From JAFDBW01 sp963723355 (lineage in GTDB: Bacteria; Desulfobacterota; Desulfuromonadia; Desulfuromonadales; BM103), in contig CAVRQQ010000011.1 in assembly GCA_963723355.1 (NCBI GenBank), forward strand, positions 87,204 to 151,203: a DNA stretch of 64,000 nt. Reading direction: 5' to 3'. The notes under the pieces were generated by a model that made no database searches, had not been told where the DNA came from, and worked only from the letters and a program-made list of their open reading frames with translations. Positions 19,864 through 29,703 of this stretch are shown here, one piece after another; the first letter of the stretch is position 1; the number at the start of each line of letters is the position of its first letter. The position numbers were made by a program, and so were the translations under genes.

Positions 19864-20393
19864 GTCTCAACTATCTCCGTCGGCAGTTGTTCGCCGATCA
19901 GTTTGTTGAGGTTGCGGATTTCCTGACTGGCGGTCTGGAGACGCTCGCTGACAATCCGGGTCAGGCCAATCAGGATTCGGCTGGTCAAGGTTGGCTGGCG
20001 TTCGATCAGCTCCAGCAAGTCGGCACGGAACAGCCCGATCAGTTCTGTCTGTTCCGTGGTGCGTGCGCTGGCGCTGCGCGGTGCCGGTGCGGTGAGGGTT
20101 GTCTCGCCAAAGAAATCACCGGGGCCGAGGAGTGCGAGCTCATCGTCAGTGCCCTGCTGGTTTTTGGCAAGGATACTGACGCCGCCGCTGCGGATCATGT
20201 ACATGCCGGTGCCGGGGTCGCCTTCCTCGAAGACAACCTCTGATACGCCGTAGTTGCGCACATGGACCATCTTCTCCAGCACGTTGAGCTCCCGTCCGTT
20301 CAGCTCAGCGAACATCGGCAGGTTGTTAAGGAAGTAGGCCAGTGAATCTTCGTCATGTTTCTTGCGAAAGATGTTGTTCCAGAGTGGGTCCAT
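19860..20393 (-). CDS. Cyclic nucleotide-binding domain protein (no HTH)
   Basis: 177 residues. A cNMP-binding beta roll spans residues 20-135 (FEEGDPGTGMYMIRSGGVSIL, then GPGDFFGETTLTAPAPRSASARTTEQTELI, the phosphate-binding cassette). A C-terminal helix follows (RIVSERLQTASQEIRNLNKLIGEQL). There is no DNA-binding domain, so it is not a CRP regulator. Such proteins in an operon with a membrane protein may gate it. The ligand could be cAMP, cGMP or none. Confidence 0.88.
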   Translation of the reverse strand: MDPLWNNIFRKKHDEDSLAYFLNNLPMFAELNGRELNVLEKMVHVRNYGVSEVVFEEGDPGTGMYMIRSGGVSILAKNQQGTDDELALLGPGDFFGETTLTAPAPRSASARTTEQTELIGLFRADLLELIERQPTLTSRILIGLTRIVSERLQTASQEIRNLNKLIGEQLPTEIVET

Positions 20394-20405
20394 TGGTCTC
20401 TCCCG

Positions 20406-21278
20406 TCACTTGCCGTTGAGCCTGTCCTGAATATCCACAGGGATCGGTTGATTTATCCGGTAATCCTTGAACTTCATCTCCAGGTCCTCCTGAAGACCAG
20501 GTCGCCGGATGGTGCGCAGCATCCTTGACGGCAGGAAAGCCCCGTCGATGTTAGCGAACTGGATTTCAAAAAGATCATCAACCTTACCATCGGGGCTGGT
20601 CACTTTAAATCGTTCAGGGATATGACCGTTGGCAACTTCGATATAACGGATCTCAACAATCAGTTGCAGTTTGTCCTCGGTGACAATGCTCAACTCATTG
20701 ACCGTTCCGGTGCTGACGTCGATGTCAAAGACCAGAGCGTTTATCTGTTTTTGCGGCAACCGCAAACCGTCTGTGTAAAAGGCCTGTTCCAGGTCAGTTG
20801 GTTGGGCAAAAGTGATTTCCAAATGCTGAATCATTTTGTCGGCAAGGGCAACTTCGCTCTCTGTGATTTTGGCGCCCTTGACAAGCTTCCGTCTTTGCCC
20901 GGCCCGCTCGGTCGGAAGCAGCATCTCATTCGGTTCGATCGCCAGGTTGGCAGAAACCTGCTGGACCACTTTTTCGACATAGGGTGTCATCTGCGCATTG
21001 CTGGCGTAAACCAGATTTCCGCCTTTGCGTTGCCAGAATTTGTTGATGACAGGCGGTGGCGGCGGCTTGACGTCCGCAGGGAACTCCTCAGTCAGGCGAG
21101 CCATGAGCTCTTCGATCAATGTTGTTTCGACAGATGCAAGGTAGTTCTGTAGCTCGGGCTGAGCCCGCTGTCTCGCTGCAACGACCGACTCAAGGATGGC
21201 CAGATCGTCTGCTGCAAATAAAAGAGATGGTATTGTCAGGATCAGGAGCGCTAGGCTTGCGAGAAATGATCGAAGCAT
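20406..21278 (-). CDS. Secreted hypothetical protein
   Basis: About 290 residues. The ATG at 21278 has GGAGG nine bases upstream and starts directly with a signal peptide (MLRSFLASLALLILTIPSLLFA). The mature part begins with a helical region (ILESVVAARQRAQPELQNYLASVETTLIEELM). It ends in a beta-rich region (ERFKVTSPDGKVDDLFEIQFANIDGAFLPSRMLRTI) that resembles LolA/LolB-like lipid carriers in rhythm. I find no catalytic motif. Twelve bases before the cyclic-nucleotide protein, so one transcription unit is likely. Confidence 0.7.
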   Translation of the reverse strand: MLRSFLASLALLILTIPSLLFAADDLAILESVVAARQRAQPELQNYLASVETTLIEELMARLTEEFPADVKPPPPPVINKFWQRKGGNLVYASNAQMTPYVEKVVQQVSANLAIEPNEMLLPTERAGQRRKLVKGAKITESEVALADKMIQHLEITFAQPTDLEQAFYTDGLRLPQKQINALVFDIDVSTGTVNELSIVTEDKLQLIVEIRYIEVANGHIPERFKVTSPDGKVDDLFEIQFANIDGAFLPSRMLRTIRRPGLQEDLEMKFKDYRINQPIPVDIQDRLNGK

Positions 21279-21415
21279 GCCGGTCCACCTCCGTGAAGCA
21301 CTGGTTGACACCCGTCATGGGCATTGATAATTTGCAAAAGCCCTCGTTTGAAGTGGGCTTAAAATCAGTATATTATGAAGATAATCGATTGTTTAGGTAG
21401 TTGCAAGGAGCTTGT

Positions 21416-23255
21416 GTGACAAGTTTTGATCTGCGCAAACAGCCGACGGCCACCGGGGTCTACCTGATGAAGGATGCTGCCGGTGAAATTCTCTATGTCG
21501 GTAAAGCGAAAAACCTGCGCTCACGGCTGCGCAGCTATATGCAGGCTGATCGCGATACACGGCCGCAGATCAGGTTCCTGATGGAGCGCGCTTCGATTAT
21601 CGAGACGATTGTCACCGATACCGAAAAAGAGGCCCTGATTCTCGAGAACACCCTGATCAAGAAACACCGGCCTCGCTACAACATCCATCTGCGTGATGAC
21701 AAGACTTTTGTCTCCTTGCGGATCGATTTGCGTGAAGAATTCCCGATGCTCGAAATTGTGCGGCAGGTTCGCCAGGACGGTGCCCGCTATTTCGGCCCTT
21801 TTGCTTCATCGTCCGCATTGCGTCAGACCCTCAAGGAAATTTACCGCATATTCCCGTTGAGGCATTACCCTCCGGCAAAATGTCGGCAGCGCGGTCGGCC
21901 GTGTCTCTTCCATCAGATTGGTCAGTGCAGTGCACCCTGCCACGGGCTGATCAGTGTCGAAGATTACGGCAAACTGGTCGATGGCGTGATGGCCCTGATC
22001 GAAGGCCGGCAGGGTGAAGTGATTGAAATGCTCCGAGAGCGGATGAAGCTCGCCGCGAGCCGGCAGCAATATGAAGCAGCGGCCTTGTTGCGTGACCAGA
22101 TCAGGGCGATTGAAACGACCGTGGAACAGCAGAAGGCCGTGCGTTATGGCACTGTTGACCGGGATGTGGTGGGGGTCTGCCGTCAGGGTGGGGAAGTTGA
22201 AGTCGTCATGCTTTTCTACCGCCAGGGGAAGTTGTCGGCGCGGCGTACTTATAATTTGCCCTGGCAGCTCGATGAAGATCAGCTCCTGGCGGATTTCCTG
22301 GTGCGATTCTACGATCGGGATCTGCCGGTCCCCGACGAGATCATTTTGCCGCTCGTCATCGAAGGGATGGCATCTTTTTCGGAATGGCTGGCCGATCGGC
22401 ATGGCCGCAAGATGACGGTGCTGGTCCCGCAGCGAGGTGAGCGCCGTCGTCTGGTCGAGCTGGCAAATCGCAATGCCGAAGAGGCCTTGAGGGAGCGCGG
22501 CAGCCGTGAGGAAGCCCGTCGCAAGGTGCTGGCAGAGATACAACAGAAGCTGTCCTTGCTGCGCCTGCCGCTGCGCATGGAGTGCTTTGATATTTCAACA
22601 ATCCAGGGGCAGGCGACGGTTGCCAGCATGGCCGTTGTCATCGACGGTGAACCGGTACCTTCTGAATACCGGCACTACCGGGTGAAGACGGTTGCCGGTA
22701 CCGATGATTATGCTGCTTTGCGAGAGGTCCTGTGCCGTCGGCTGCGACGTGGAATTGAAGAATCCAGGCTGCCGGACTTTATTCTCATCGATGGCGGTAA
22801 AGGCCAACTCGGCGTTTTGTCGACGGTCATTGAAGACTTGGAGCATGGCCGGCAGGATTGATATCGCAGGAATTGCCAAAAGTCGCGTCAAGGCAAACGT
22901 TCGTGGCCGCGTCGTGGAACGTAGTGAGGAACGTTTCTTCCTGCCCGGGCGAAAGAACCCGGTGATATTGAGACGTGGCTCCGCAGCTCTTTTCCTGCTG
23001 GAGCGCCTTCGTGATGAGGCTCATCGCTTTGCCATCACTCACCACCGCAAGGTCCGCAGCAAGTCACAGCTCAAATCGTCCCTGGACGACATCCCGGGTG
23101 TCGGACCAAGGCGCCAGAGGGCGCTCCTGAAACATTTCGGCAGCCTGAAAAAGATCAAGGCGGCCAGCCTTGCAGAGTTGCAGGTGATGCCTGGTCTGCC
23201 CAGGTCGATTGCCGAGCAGGTCTATCGTTACTACCATCCTGAGACAAATATTTAG
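21416..23255 (+). CDS. uvrC: Excinuclease ABC subunit C, one apparent frameshift
   Basis: UvrC makes both incisions in nucleotide excision repair. The GTG at 21416 has AAGGAG five bases upstream. Domains: GIY-YIG (GVYLMKDAAGEILYVGKAKNLRSRL), the Cys motif (CRQRGRPCLFHQIGQCSAPC), UVR motif near residue 215, RNase H-like endonuclease domain (MECFDISTIQGQATVASMAVV, ILIDGGKGQLG) and a C-terminal helix-hairpin-helix (LDDIPGVGPRRQRALLKHFGS). The frame breaks at about 22841 within EDL-MAGRIDIAGIAKSR; one surplus base explains it. Since uvrC is rarely lost, sequence error is likely. Confidence 0.92.
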
Positions 23256-23291
23256 ACAGACTCCCCGTGAGCTGTAACGGGAAGTCTGTCT
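23254..23291. terminator. Hairpin between convergent uvrC and yceI genes
   Basis: AGACAGACT.CCCGT / ACGGG.AGTCTGTCT forms a stem of about 14 pairs starting at the uvrC stop. The T-tract is poor, so it may serve as a weak or bidirectional terminator. Confidence 0.6.
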
Positions 23292-23331
23292 CCTGCGATT
23301 TGCTTGCTTGTCTATCCGGTGTCTGTGTGGG

Positions 23332-23922
23332 TCATCCCTTGATCAGCTCGACCTCCAGGCTGATATGCACCTCGTCACCGACCACGACCCCACCGGTCTC
23401 CAGCGCCTTGTTCCAGGTCAGCCCGTAATCACTGCGGTTAATTTGTGTCGAGGCCGATGCGCCCCGCCGGGTGTTGCCCCACGGGTCGGTAACCGTCTGA
23501 CTGAAGTCTTCAACTGCCAGCTCAACTTCCCGGGTGACATCGCGGATGGTCAGGTCGCCGACAATTTTAACCGGTTGTCCGTTGTCAACCAGTACCTTCT
23601 TTGAGACGAAAGAGATTGCCGGAAAGGTTGCCGCATCAAAGAAGTCCGGGCTGCGCAGGTGGTCGTCGCGTTTCTGGTTGTTGGTATCGATCGACGCGGT
23701 CCCGATGCGAACCTTGACAGCTGATTTTGCCAGATCGGCTGAATCGATATCCACCGTGCCATCCACCTCGGTGAAGACGCCCTTCACCCAGGACACCATA
23801 AGATGCCGGATCTTGAATTCGACAGTGGTATGAACCGGGTCAATTTTCCAGGTTGTTGCGAGGGCTATTTGCGGCAGGATCACCAGCAGGGTGATGATCA
23901 ATAGGATTTTCTTGAAATACAT
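23332..23922 (-). CDS. YceI family periplasmic lipid-binding protein
   Basis: 196 residues with a signal peptide (MYFKKILLIITLLVILPQIALA). The mature lipocalin-like barrel begins TTWKIDPVHTTVEFKIRHLMVSWVKGVF and contains KRDDHLRSPDFFDAATFPAISFVS and the end VVVGDEVHISLEVELIK, all typical of YceI. Family members bind polyisoprenoid or amphiphilic ligands. Single gene, convergent with uvrC. The 337 bp up to the next gene contain its promoter and a small GGCCC/GGGCC hairpin at 24081-24094. Confidence 0.93.
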   Translation of the reverse strand: MYFKKILLIITLLVILPQIALATTWKIDPVHTTVEFKIRHLMVSWVKGVFTEVDGTVDIDSADLAKSAVKVRIGTASIDTNNQKRDDHLRSPDFFDAATFPAISFVSKKVLVDNGQPVKIVGDLTIRDVTREVELAVEDFSQTVTDPWGNTRRGASASTQINRSDYGLTWNKALETGGVVVGDEVHISLEVELIKG

Positions 23923-24259
23923 GGTTTGCGCCTTTCTTATCCATAGAGTTGTTGTCAGGTACTTGCACGGCTATATATTACAACTTTAGTAAGGTATCTG
24001 CAAGTAGGGCTCCGGAGAATTTCAATCATTGTCGCGGGTGGGGGATATGTTGAGGCAGATCAGATGGATTGAAAATAAAAGGCCCTTGTGGGCCGGTGAA
24101 TTCACTGCCTTAATCGCCACATAATGTCACATTTCCCTCTGCCCGATCTCCTTTTTTTAATAAAAGCTTATGTATATCAGTAGCTTGGATTTTTCAGGTC
24201 TAAAGGCACGAATATTGATCTTAATCTTTTACCCTTTCATAACTCTGTCGGAGGTACAT

Positions 24260-25033
24260 ATGGAAACGTACAGCTACCACCGGATATTACCGTCGTGCAC
24301 CCTAAACAGAACCCTGCTTGTCGAGATAGAGAAACGATTGTTGTTCGGCATCCCCAAACTCATGCAGCCCCTGTTGCAAAAAATCCTGCAAGGGCTGGGA
24401 CTTGAAGGACACAAAAAACTCGAGAATTACCAGGTTATCGTCGAGACGAAAAAGGAGTCACGCAGCTTGAAGTGTGCCAGGGAGTTGACGAACCCCTATT
24501 TCGAGTCCCGGACCAGGCAGGTGAGTATCATGTATAAACTGGGCGCGCCGAAGATTATCGTCGTTGATATCATCTTCCCGCAAAACGATCGGCCCCGGAT
24601 CAAGATGACGACCCAAAGTCCCCAGGTTGAAAAGATACTGCCCAAAATCGCCGACGGAATCTGCGCAAGCATCGCAAGATACGGCAACCGGCATAAAATC
24701 CTGCATAACGTTTTTGTCCAGTCTGTTCTGCTGTTGGCTGTTCCGGCACTGGCAATGCTCTATGGCCTTTACAGCGGAATCGATTTCTTCCTGCTTTGTA
24801 CAAGTATGGGTTGGCTCTGCCTCCTCTCGCTCGGGCTAATCAAGTCTTTACCGTATATATTCCCGTGGGTAACATTCGAAACAAAGAGACGCTTCCAGTT
24901 GCGACGGTTGCCGCTTCTGGTAAGAGTTTCTATCTTGACCGTTGCGATTGGCTGTTACATTGGCCTTGTTGTGTTGGGTGTGCCTCGTGCCAGCGAGCCA
25001 ACAATGGTTTTGCTGGCTGGATATGTCGGCTAG
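24260..25033 (+). CDS. Hypothetical membrane protein
   Basis: 257 residues from the ATG at 24260, which has GGAGG five bases upstream. The first 150 residues are soluble and basic (LLVEIEKRLLFGIPKLMQPLLQKILQGL, later RQVSIMYKLGAPKIIVVDIIFPQNDR). The rest has about three hydrophobic segments (VFVQSVLLLAVPALAMLYGLYS, FLLCTSMGWLCLLSLGLI, RVSILTVAIGCYIGLVVLGV). I do not recognise a family. Lower GC than its neighbours and standing alone, it may be acquired DNA. Confidence 0.6.
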   Translation: METYSYHRILPSCTLNRTLLVEIEKRLLFGIPKLMQPLLQKILQGLGLEGHKKLENYQVIVETKKESRSLKCARELTNPYFESRTRQVSIMYKLGAPKIIVVDIIFPQNDRPRIKMTTQSPQVEKILPKIADGICASIARYGNRHKILHNVFVQSVLLLAVPALAMLYGLYSGIDFFLLCTSMGWLCLLSLGLIKSLPYIFPWVTFETKRRFQLRRLPLLVRVSILTVAIGCYIGLVVLGVPRASEPTMVLLAGYVG

Positions 25034-25189
25034 CTTGAAAACCATCAGCTCCTATTGGTCACGCCTTGTTGGGGGCCTAAAGGTACTATTTTTCAGCTTG
25101 GGTTGTTTGGTTTGTCTGGCTCGATATTTGTGAGATTTTCAGGTTTACAGGTGTGTAAAGTCCACCAGAGGATCGAAATACCCAAACCC

Positions 25190-25219
25190 AAAAAAGCCCC
25201 CGGAATCCGGGGGCTTTTT
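25190..25219 (-). terminator. Rho-independent terminator of the OB-fold lipoprotein gene
   Basis: AAAAAGCCCCCGG-AAT-CCGGGGGCTTTTT is a very stable symmetric hairpin 20 bp past the stop at 25240. It can work on both strands. Confidence 0.88.
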
Positions 25220-25239
25220 GGCAAACTATGGTGAGAGTC

Positions 25240-26034
25240 TTATTCGACGGTTACTTCAGCATCTTCGACAATGACGCCGTAGGCGTAGCCATAACCGAAG
25301 TCCTTGTCGAGGGAGAGTGTGCCGCTGATTACGACCGTGTCGCCGGTGTTGGCGGTGGCGCTGGTGGTCACGGTCAGGTCGTTGGCGCCGGCATCACCGG
25401 TGCCGTCCTGGATGTGAATCCAGTTCTTGCCCATGATCTGGGGGCTGAACTTGACAACCTTGCCGCGGACCTTGACCGGCTTGCCGCCTAGTTCGGCCTT
25501 CTTGGCATAGATGTCACCAACGGTCTGGCCGCCTGCCGCAGGGGTTATGCCTGACAAGTCAACATCGGTCGTCTCGACGGTTGTGCTACCTTTTGTGGCT
25601 TCTCCGTTCATCACCGGCACATGTCCAGGCGGCATTTCACCAGCGAGGCTTTCAGCGCCGCCGACCAGGACCGATGGCACGAAATAAACCATATCGAAGG
25701 TGCGATCGAGGGTTTTGCTGGAGAAGTTGGGCATCGGCATGCCTTCAGGAACGACCACATCATCGCCAACCTTGACGGCGAACTGGGGAGCCGCAGCCCA
25801 GAATGTCTCGGATCCGGTATCTACCTGCACATATGTGTAGCCGGAAGCGTCCATGGTTTCGAGGACTTTGCCGGTTTTTCCAGGAGCAGCTTCCGATGCG
25901 GCCGGGGTCGCCGGAGCCATCTGTGCCGAAGGTTTGGCCGCCTGGGATTGTGGTGCAGGGGGCTCTTCTCCGCAACCGGCGAGCATGGTGGTAGAGAAAA
26001 GTGCGATACAGAGCAGGGTCATCAATTGCTTCAC
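25240..26034 (-). CDS. OB-fold nucleotide-binding-like lipoprotein
   Basis: 264 residues. The GTG at 26034 has GGAGG upstream and gives a lipoprotein signal ending LAGC. A Pro/Ala-rich linker follows (APQSQAAKPSAQMAPATPAAS). Residues 60-150 hold a short beta region with YTYVQVDTGSETFWAAAP; such repeats occur in proteins annotated as nucleotide-binding. The C-terminal OB fold reads GKPVKVRGKVVKFSPQIMGKNWIHIQDGTGD and GDTVVISGTLSLDKDFGYGY. Known in Desulfuromonadales as a protein of unclear function, perhaps cytochrome-associated; that link is not visible here. Confidence 0.78.
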   Translation of the reverse strand: MKQLMTLLCIALFSTTMLAGCGEEPPAPQSQAAKPSAQMAPATPAASEAAPGKTGKVLETMDASGYTYVQVDTGSETFWAAAPQFAVKVGDDVVVPEGMPMPNFSSKTLDRTFDMVYFVPSVLVGGAESLAGEMPPGHVPVMNGEATKGSTTVETTDVDLSGITPAAGGQTVGDIYAKKAELGGKPVKVRGKVVKFSPQIMGKNWIHIQDGTGDAGANDLTVTTSATANTGDTVVISGTLSLDKDFGYGYAYGVIVEDAEVTVE

Positions 26035-26244
26035 GGGTAAATCCTCCGATTTTCTTGGTTTCCGGGCAACGGCCCGATTGTTTATGTGTGGAATCAAATA
26101 TTAGCTGACACTTATAGCATAGTCAGCTCTGGCACAGCAAGTATTCAATGATTGACAATATAACGGTCTGTTCAGGAAAAATATATGTGAGATCCCGTAA
26201 AGATTTAGTCCACACAACACGGAAAGGAACTGCGCAAATACACA

Positions 26245-27741
26245 CTACCGGGCGTTTGATTGGCAGCGATGATATGTTTCTGTAAGCTTTCGCACTCGTC
26301 GTGCCAGGTCATCAGTCAACATGTCACGAGATAGCTGCCATTGCCAGTTCCCGGTGGCCTTTCCAGGGGTATTGAAACGGGCCGAGTTGTCGAGCCCAAG
26401 GATGTCCTGGCACGGGATGACGCAGAGGTTGGCCCGGCTGGTCATGGCCAACTCTATGAGATCCCAGGGCATCTCGGGACTACGGTTGCCGAGATAATCA
26501 CGGATCGGGTCTTTTTGTTTTTTCGACAAGCTTCGCCACCAGCCCAGGGTCGTATCATTGTCGTGAGTCCCGGTGTAGACCACGCTGTTGGCGGTGTGGT
26601 TCTCAGGCAGATAAGGGTTGTCCGGCCCGGAATCGAAAGCAAACTGAAGAATCTTCATCCCAGGGAAGCCAAAATCGTCGCGCAGCTGCTCGACGTCCGG
26701 GGTGATGACGCCGAGGTCTTCGGCGATGATCGACATCGGTAAGTTCAATGTCTGCAGTTTTTCAAGGAGCTTCCGGCCCGGGACCTCCTCCCAGTGGCCG
26801 TTTACTGCCGTTGCCTCATCGGCCGGGATCGACCAGCAGGCCTGGAATCCCCGGAAATGGTCGATACGGATCATGTCGCATTGACGCAGTTGGTGCGTGA
26901 AACGCCGGGTCCACCAGTGGAAGTCTTCGGCCAGGTGATCGTCCCAGCTGTAGAGGGGGTTTCCCCATCTTTGCCCGGTCCTGCTGAAATAGTCCGGCGG
27001 CACCCCGGCGACCGAAATCAACCGCCCTTCAACGTCCAGTTGGAAAAGTTGCTGGTTGGCCCAGACATCTGCGGAATCGTAGGCAACGAAAATCGGGATG
27101 TCACCAAAGATTCGTATCCCCTTACGGTTGGCGTAGCTTTTCAGCAGGGCCCACTGCTGGTAAAACACGTATTGCTGATATTTGTACAGTTCGCACTGCT
27201 CGACAAGGTTCTTTCGCCACTCTGCAAGGACGTCCCGCTGGCGTAACCGAAGACCATCTGGCCAATCGGACCATTGCTGGCCGTTAAAAGTATCTTTTAA
27301 GGCCATGAACAGGCAGAAATCATCGAGCCAGTCGGTGTTCTCCCGGCAAAACGATAAAAAGTTTTCGAACTTGCCGGGCCTGCGGTGCTGAAAGAAGTTT
27401 TGCGCGGCAGTTGTCAGCAGATTATGTTTCAGCTCGTGAGCTCGATTGAAGTCGATTTCGTGACCATCATTGGTCGTCGCTTCGAATTGCGCCTGATCAA
27501 GATCCTGACAGGCGACCAGTTGCTGCAGGTCAATCAGGGCCGCGTTGCCGGCGAATGCTGACAGGGTATTATATGGGGAATGGCCGTATCCGGTCGGGCC
27601 GAGCGGCAGAACCTGCCAGACGCTCTGACCCGCTTTGTGAAGAAAGTCGACAAAGCCGAAAGCCTGTTCGCCGAGGTCGCCAATGGGCCATGAATTCGGC
27701 AGGGATGTGGGATGAAGCAGAATGCCGCCTGCTCGTTGCAT
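26245..27741 (-). CDS. malQ: 4-alpha-glucanotransferase (amylomaltase)
   Basis: 498 residues, GH77. It transfers maltosyl units between alpha-1,4-glucans in glycogen and maltodextrin turnover. ATG at 27741 with AGGAG nine bases upstream; 25 preceding codons are dropped. Motifs: GILLHPTSLPNSWPIGDLG, IFGDIPIFVAYDSADVWAN, MIRIDHFRGF with the catalytic Asp nucleophile, IAEDLGVITPDV with the acid/base Glu, and TGTHDNDTTLGWW. Full length and intact. No other glycogen gene is in view. Confidence 0.95.
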   Translation of the reverse strand: MQRAGGILLHPTSLPNSWPIGDLGEQAFGFVDFLHKAGQSVWQVLPLGPTGYGHSPYNTLSAFAGNAALIDLQQLVACQDLDQAQFEATTNDGHEIDFNRAHELKHNLLTTAAQNFFQHRRPGKFENFLSFCRENTDWLDDFCLFMALKDTFNGQQWSDWPDGLRLRQRDVLAEWRKNLVEQCELYKYQQYVFYQQWALLKSYANRKGIRIFGDIPIFVAYDSADVWANQQLFQLDVEGRLISVAGVPPDYFSRTGQRWGNPLYSWDDHLAEDFHWWTRRFTHQLRQCDMIRIDHFRGFQACWSIPADEATAVNGHWEEVPGRKLLEKLQTLNLPMSIIAEDLGVITPDVEQLRDDFGFPGMKILQFAFDSGPDNPYLPENHTANSVVYTGTHDNDTTLGWWRSLSKKQKDPIRDYLGNRSPEMPWDLIELAMTSRANLCVIPCQDILGLDNSARFNTPGKATGNWQWQLSRDMLTDDLARRVRKLTETYHRCQSNAR

Positions 27742-27936
27742 AAAATCAATCTCCTGTGGGCGGATTATGCCACAGGATAATATCGGGGCAAGGGGAAACT
27801 GACTTGGTTCAGCCACTAGTAGCCTGATGTTGGTTCATGACGCTTGGATACTCTCGGGGATTAATGTATATTCTCCCGTGATTTTGGAATCCAGTGTTTT
27901 CGTCATGACGGGAACTGATCAAGAAATGAGGACAAC

Positions 27937-29524
27937 TTGAGCAACCGGTTTATTCAGGAAATTGAAAAACGCAGGACATTCGGCATCATCAGTCACCCGG
28001 ACGCTGGCAAGACCACCTTGACTGAAAAGCTTTTGCTGTTCGGCGGGGCGATCCAGATGGCGGGCGCAATCAAGGCACGCAAGGCCGCACGGCATGCCAC
28101 CAGCGACTGGATGAAGGTCGAGCAGGAGCGCGGTATCTCGGTGACCACATCGGTCATGAAGTTCGGCCATCGCGACTGCGAGATCAACCTTCTGGATACC
28201 CCCGGTCACCAGGACTTCTCTGAGGACACCTACCGGGTATTGACCGCGGTGGATAGTGCCCTGATGGTCATCGACAGCGCCAAGGGGGTCGAGGCGCAGA
28301 CCGAAAAGCTGATGTCCGTCTGCCGCATGCGCAACACTCCTGTGATCACCTTCATCAACAAGATGGACCGCGAGGGGCAGTATCCTCTCGACCTGCTTGC
28401 CGATGTCGAGGACAAACTGCAGATCGAATGTGCGCCGATGTCCTGGCCGATCGGCATGGGCAAACGGTTCAAAGGCGTCTATAACCTTTATCGCAAGGAG
28501 TTGCGCCTGTTCAGACCCGGTGAGGAGCGTCGTACCGAGGATGTTCAAGTGATCAAGGATCTCAATGACAGCCGACTTGACGAACTACTCGGCAGCGCAG
28601 CTGACGAACTGCGCGAAGATATCGAGCTCCTCGAAGGCGCAGCCAACCCCTTCGAACTGTCGGAATATCTCAAGGGGAACCAGACCCCGGTATTTTTTGG
28701 CAGCGCCATCAACAACTTTGGCGTCGAGGAGTTGCTCGATGCGCTGGTCGACCTGGCTCCGGCCCCCGGGCCGCGGCAGGCCCAGAGCCGTGATCGTAGC
28801 CCCTGATGAAGAGGCTTTCTCCGGATTCGTCTTCAAGGTCCAGGCGAACATGGATCCGGCGCACCGCGACCGGATTGCTTTCTTGCGGATCTGTTCGGGG
28901 CGCTTCCAGCGCGGCATGAAGGTGCGTCACCATCGGATCGGCAAGGAAGTCAGTCTCTCCAAGGCGATCATCTTCATGGCCCAGGACCGGGCCAACGTCG
29001 AAGAAGCTTTTCCCGGCGATATCATCGGCCTGCACAACCATGGCACGATCAAGGTCGGTGACACGTTTACCGACAAGGAGCCGCTCAAGTTCACCGGAAT
29101 CCCCAGCTTCGCCGCCGAGCATTTCCGGCGGGTCCGGCTGAAGTCTCCCCTGAAAGCCAAACAGTTGGAAAAGGGGTTGAAGCAGCTCTCCGAAGAGGGC
29201 GCCATCCAGGTTTTCCGGCCATTGATTAGTAACGATTACATCGTTGGCGCGGTCGGTGTCCTGCAGTTCGACGTGACTATGGAACGCCTCAAGGTGGAGT
29301 ACGGTGTCGATGCCATCTACGAAGGCGTCGATTACGCCACGGCCCGCTGGGTCGGCAGCTCCGACCCCAAAAAACTGGCTGAATTCGAAAAGAAGAACCA
29401 GGCAAACCTGGCGATGGATGCTGAAGACAACCTCAGTTATCTGGCGCCGAGTGAGTGGCGTCTTGGTTATGTCATGGAACAGTGGCCAGACATCGAATTT
29501 GCCAAGACCAGGGAACACGATTAG
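27937..29524 (+). CDS. prfC: Peptide chain release factor 3, one apparent frameshift
   Basis: GTPase that recycles RF1/RF2. The TTG at 27937 (TGAGGACAAC upstream) begins MSNRFIQEIEKRRTFGIISHPDAGKTTLTEKL with the P-loop. G motifs: ISVTTSVM, DTPGHQDF, NKMDREG. The second part has EAFSGFVFKVQANMDPAHRDRIAF, characteristic of RF3, and ends in EWRLGYVMEQWPDIEFAKTREHD. The frame breaks near 28789 (LAPAPGPRQAQS-VIVAPDEEAFSG), where one extra base fits. It is followed by a terminator and asnS. Confidence 0.94.
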
Positions 29525-29645
29525 CCGTCTGGTCATGTCAGGTTGACAGCTGCATCAAGTTCAGTAAGATTTATGAGCCTGCAGCCCTGGTTGCCTATTT
29601 TCGACGTGACACAGTCAGGTTGCCTTGTTTTTCCCGACACGGTTG

Positions 29646-29671
29646 GGCTGGCCTTGTGAGCCAGCCTTTTT
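29646..29671 (+). terminator. Rho-independent terminator after prfC
   Basis: Seven-pair stem GGCTGGC / GCCAGCC with a seven-base loop, then five T. It separates prfC from asnS. Confidence 0.82.
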
Positions 29672-29703
29672 ATTGTTCAAGGTCTCCGATATGAGGTGCC
29701 GTT

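Noticed and set aside
24078..24097. GGCCC/GGGCC hairpin as a terminator
   Set aside because: No gene ends next to it on either strand; the stem is only five pairs.
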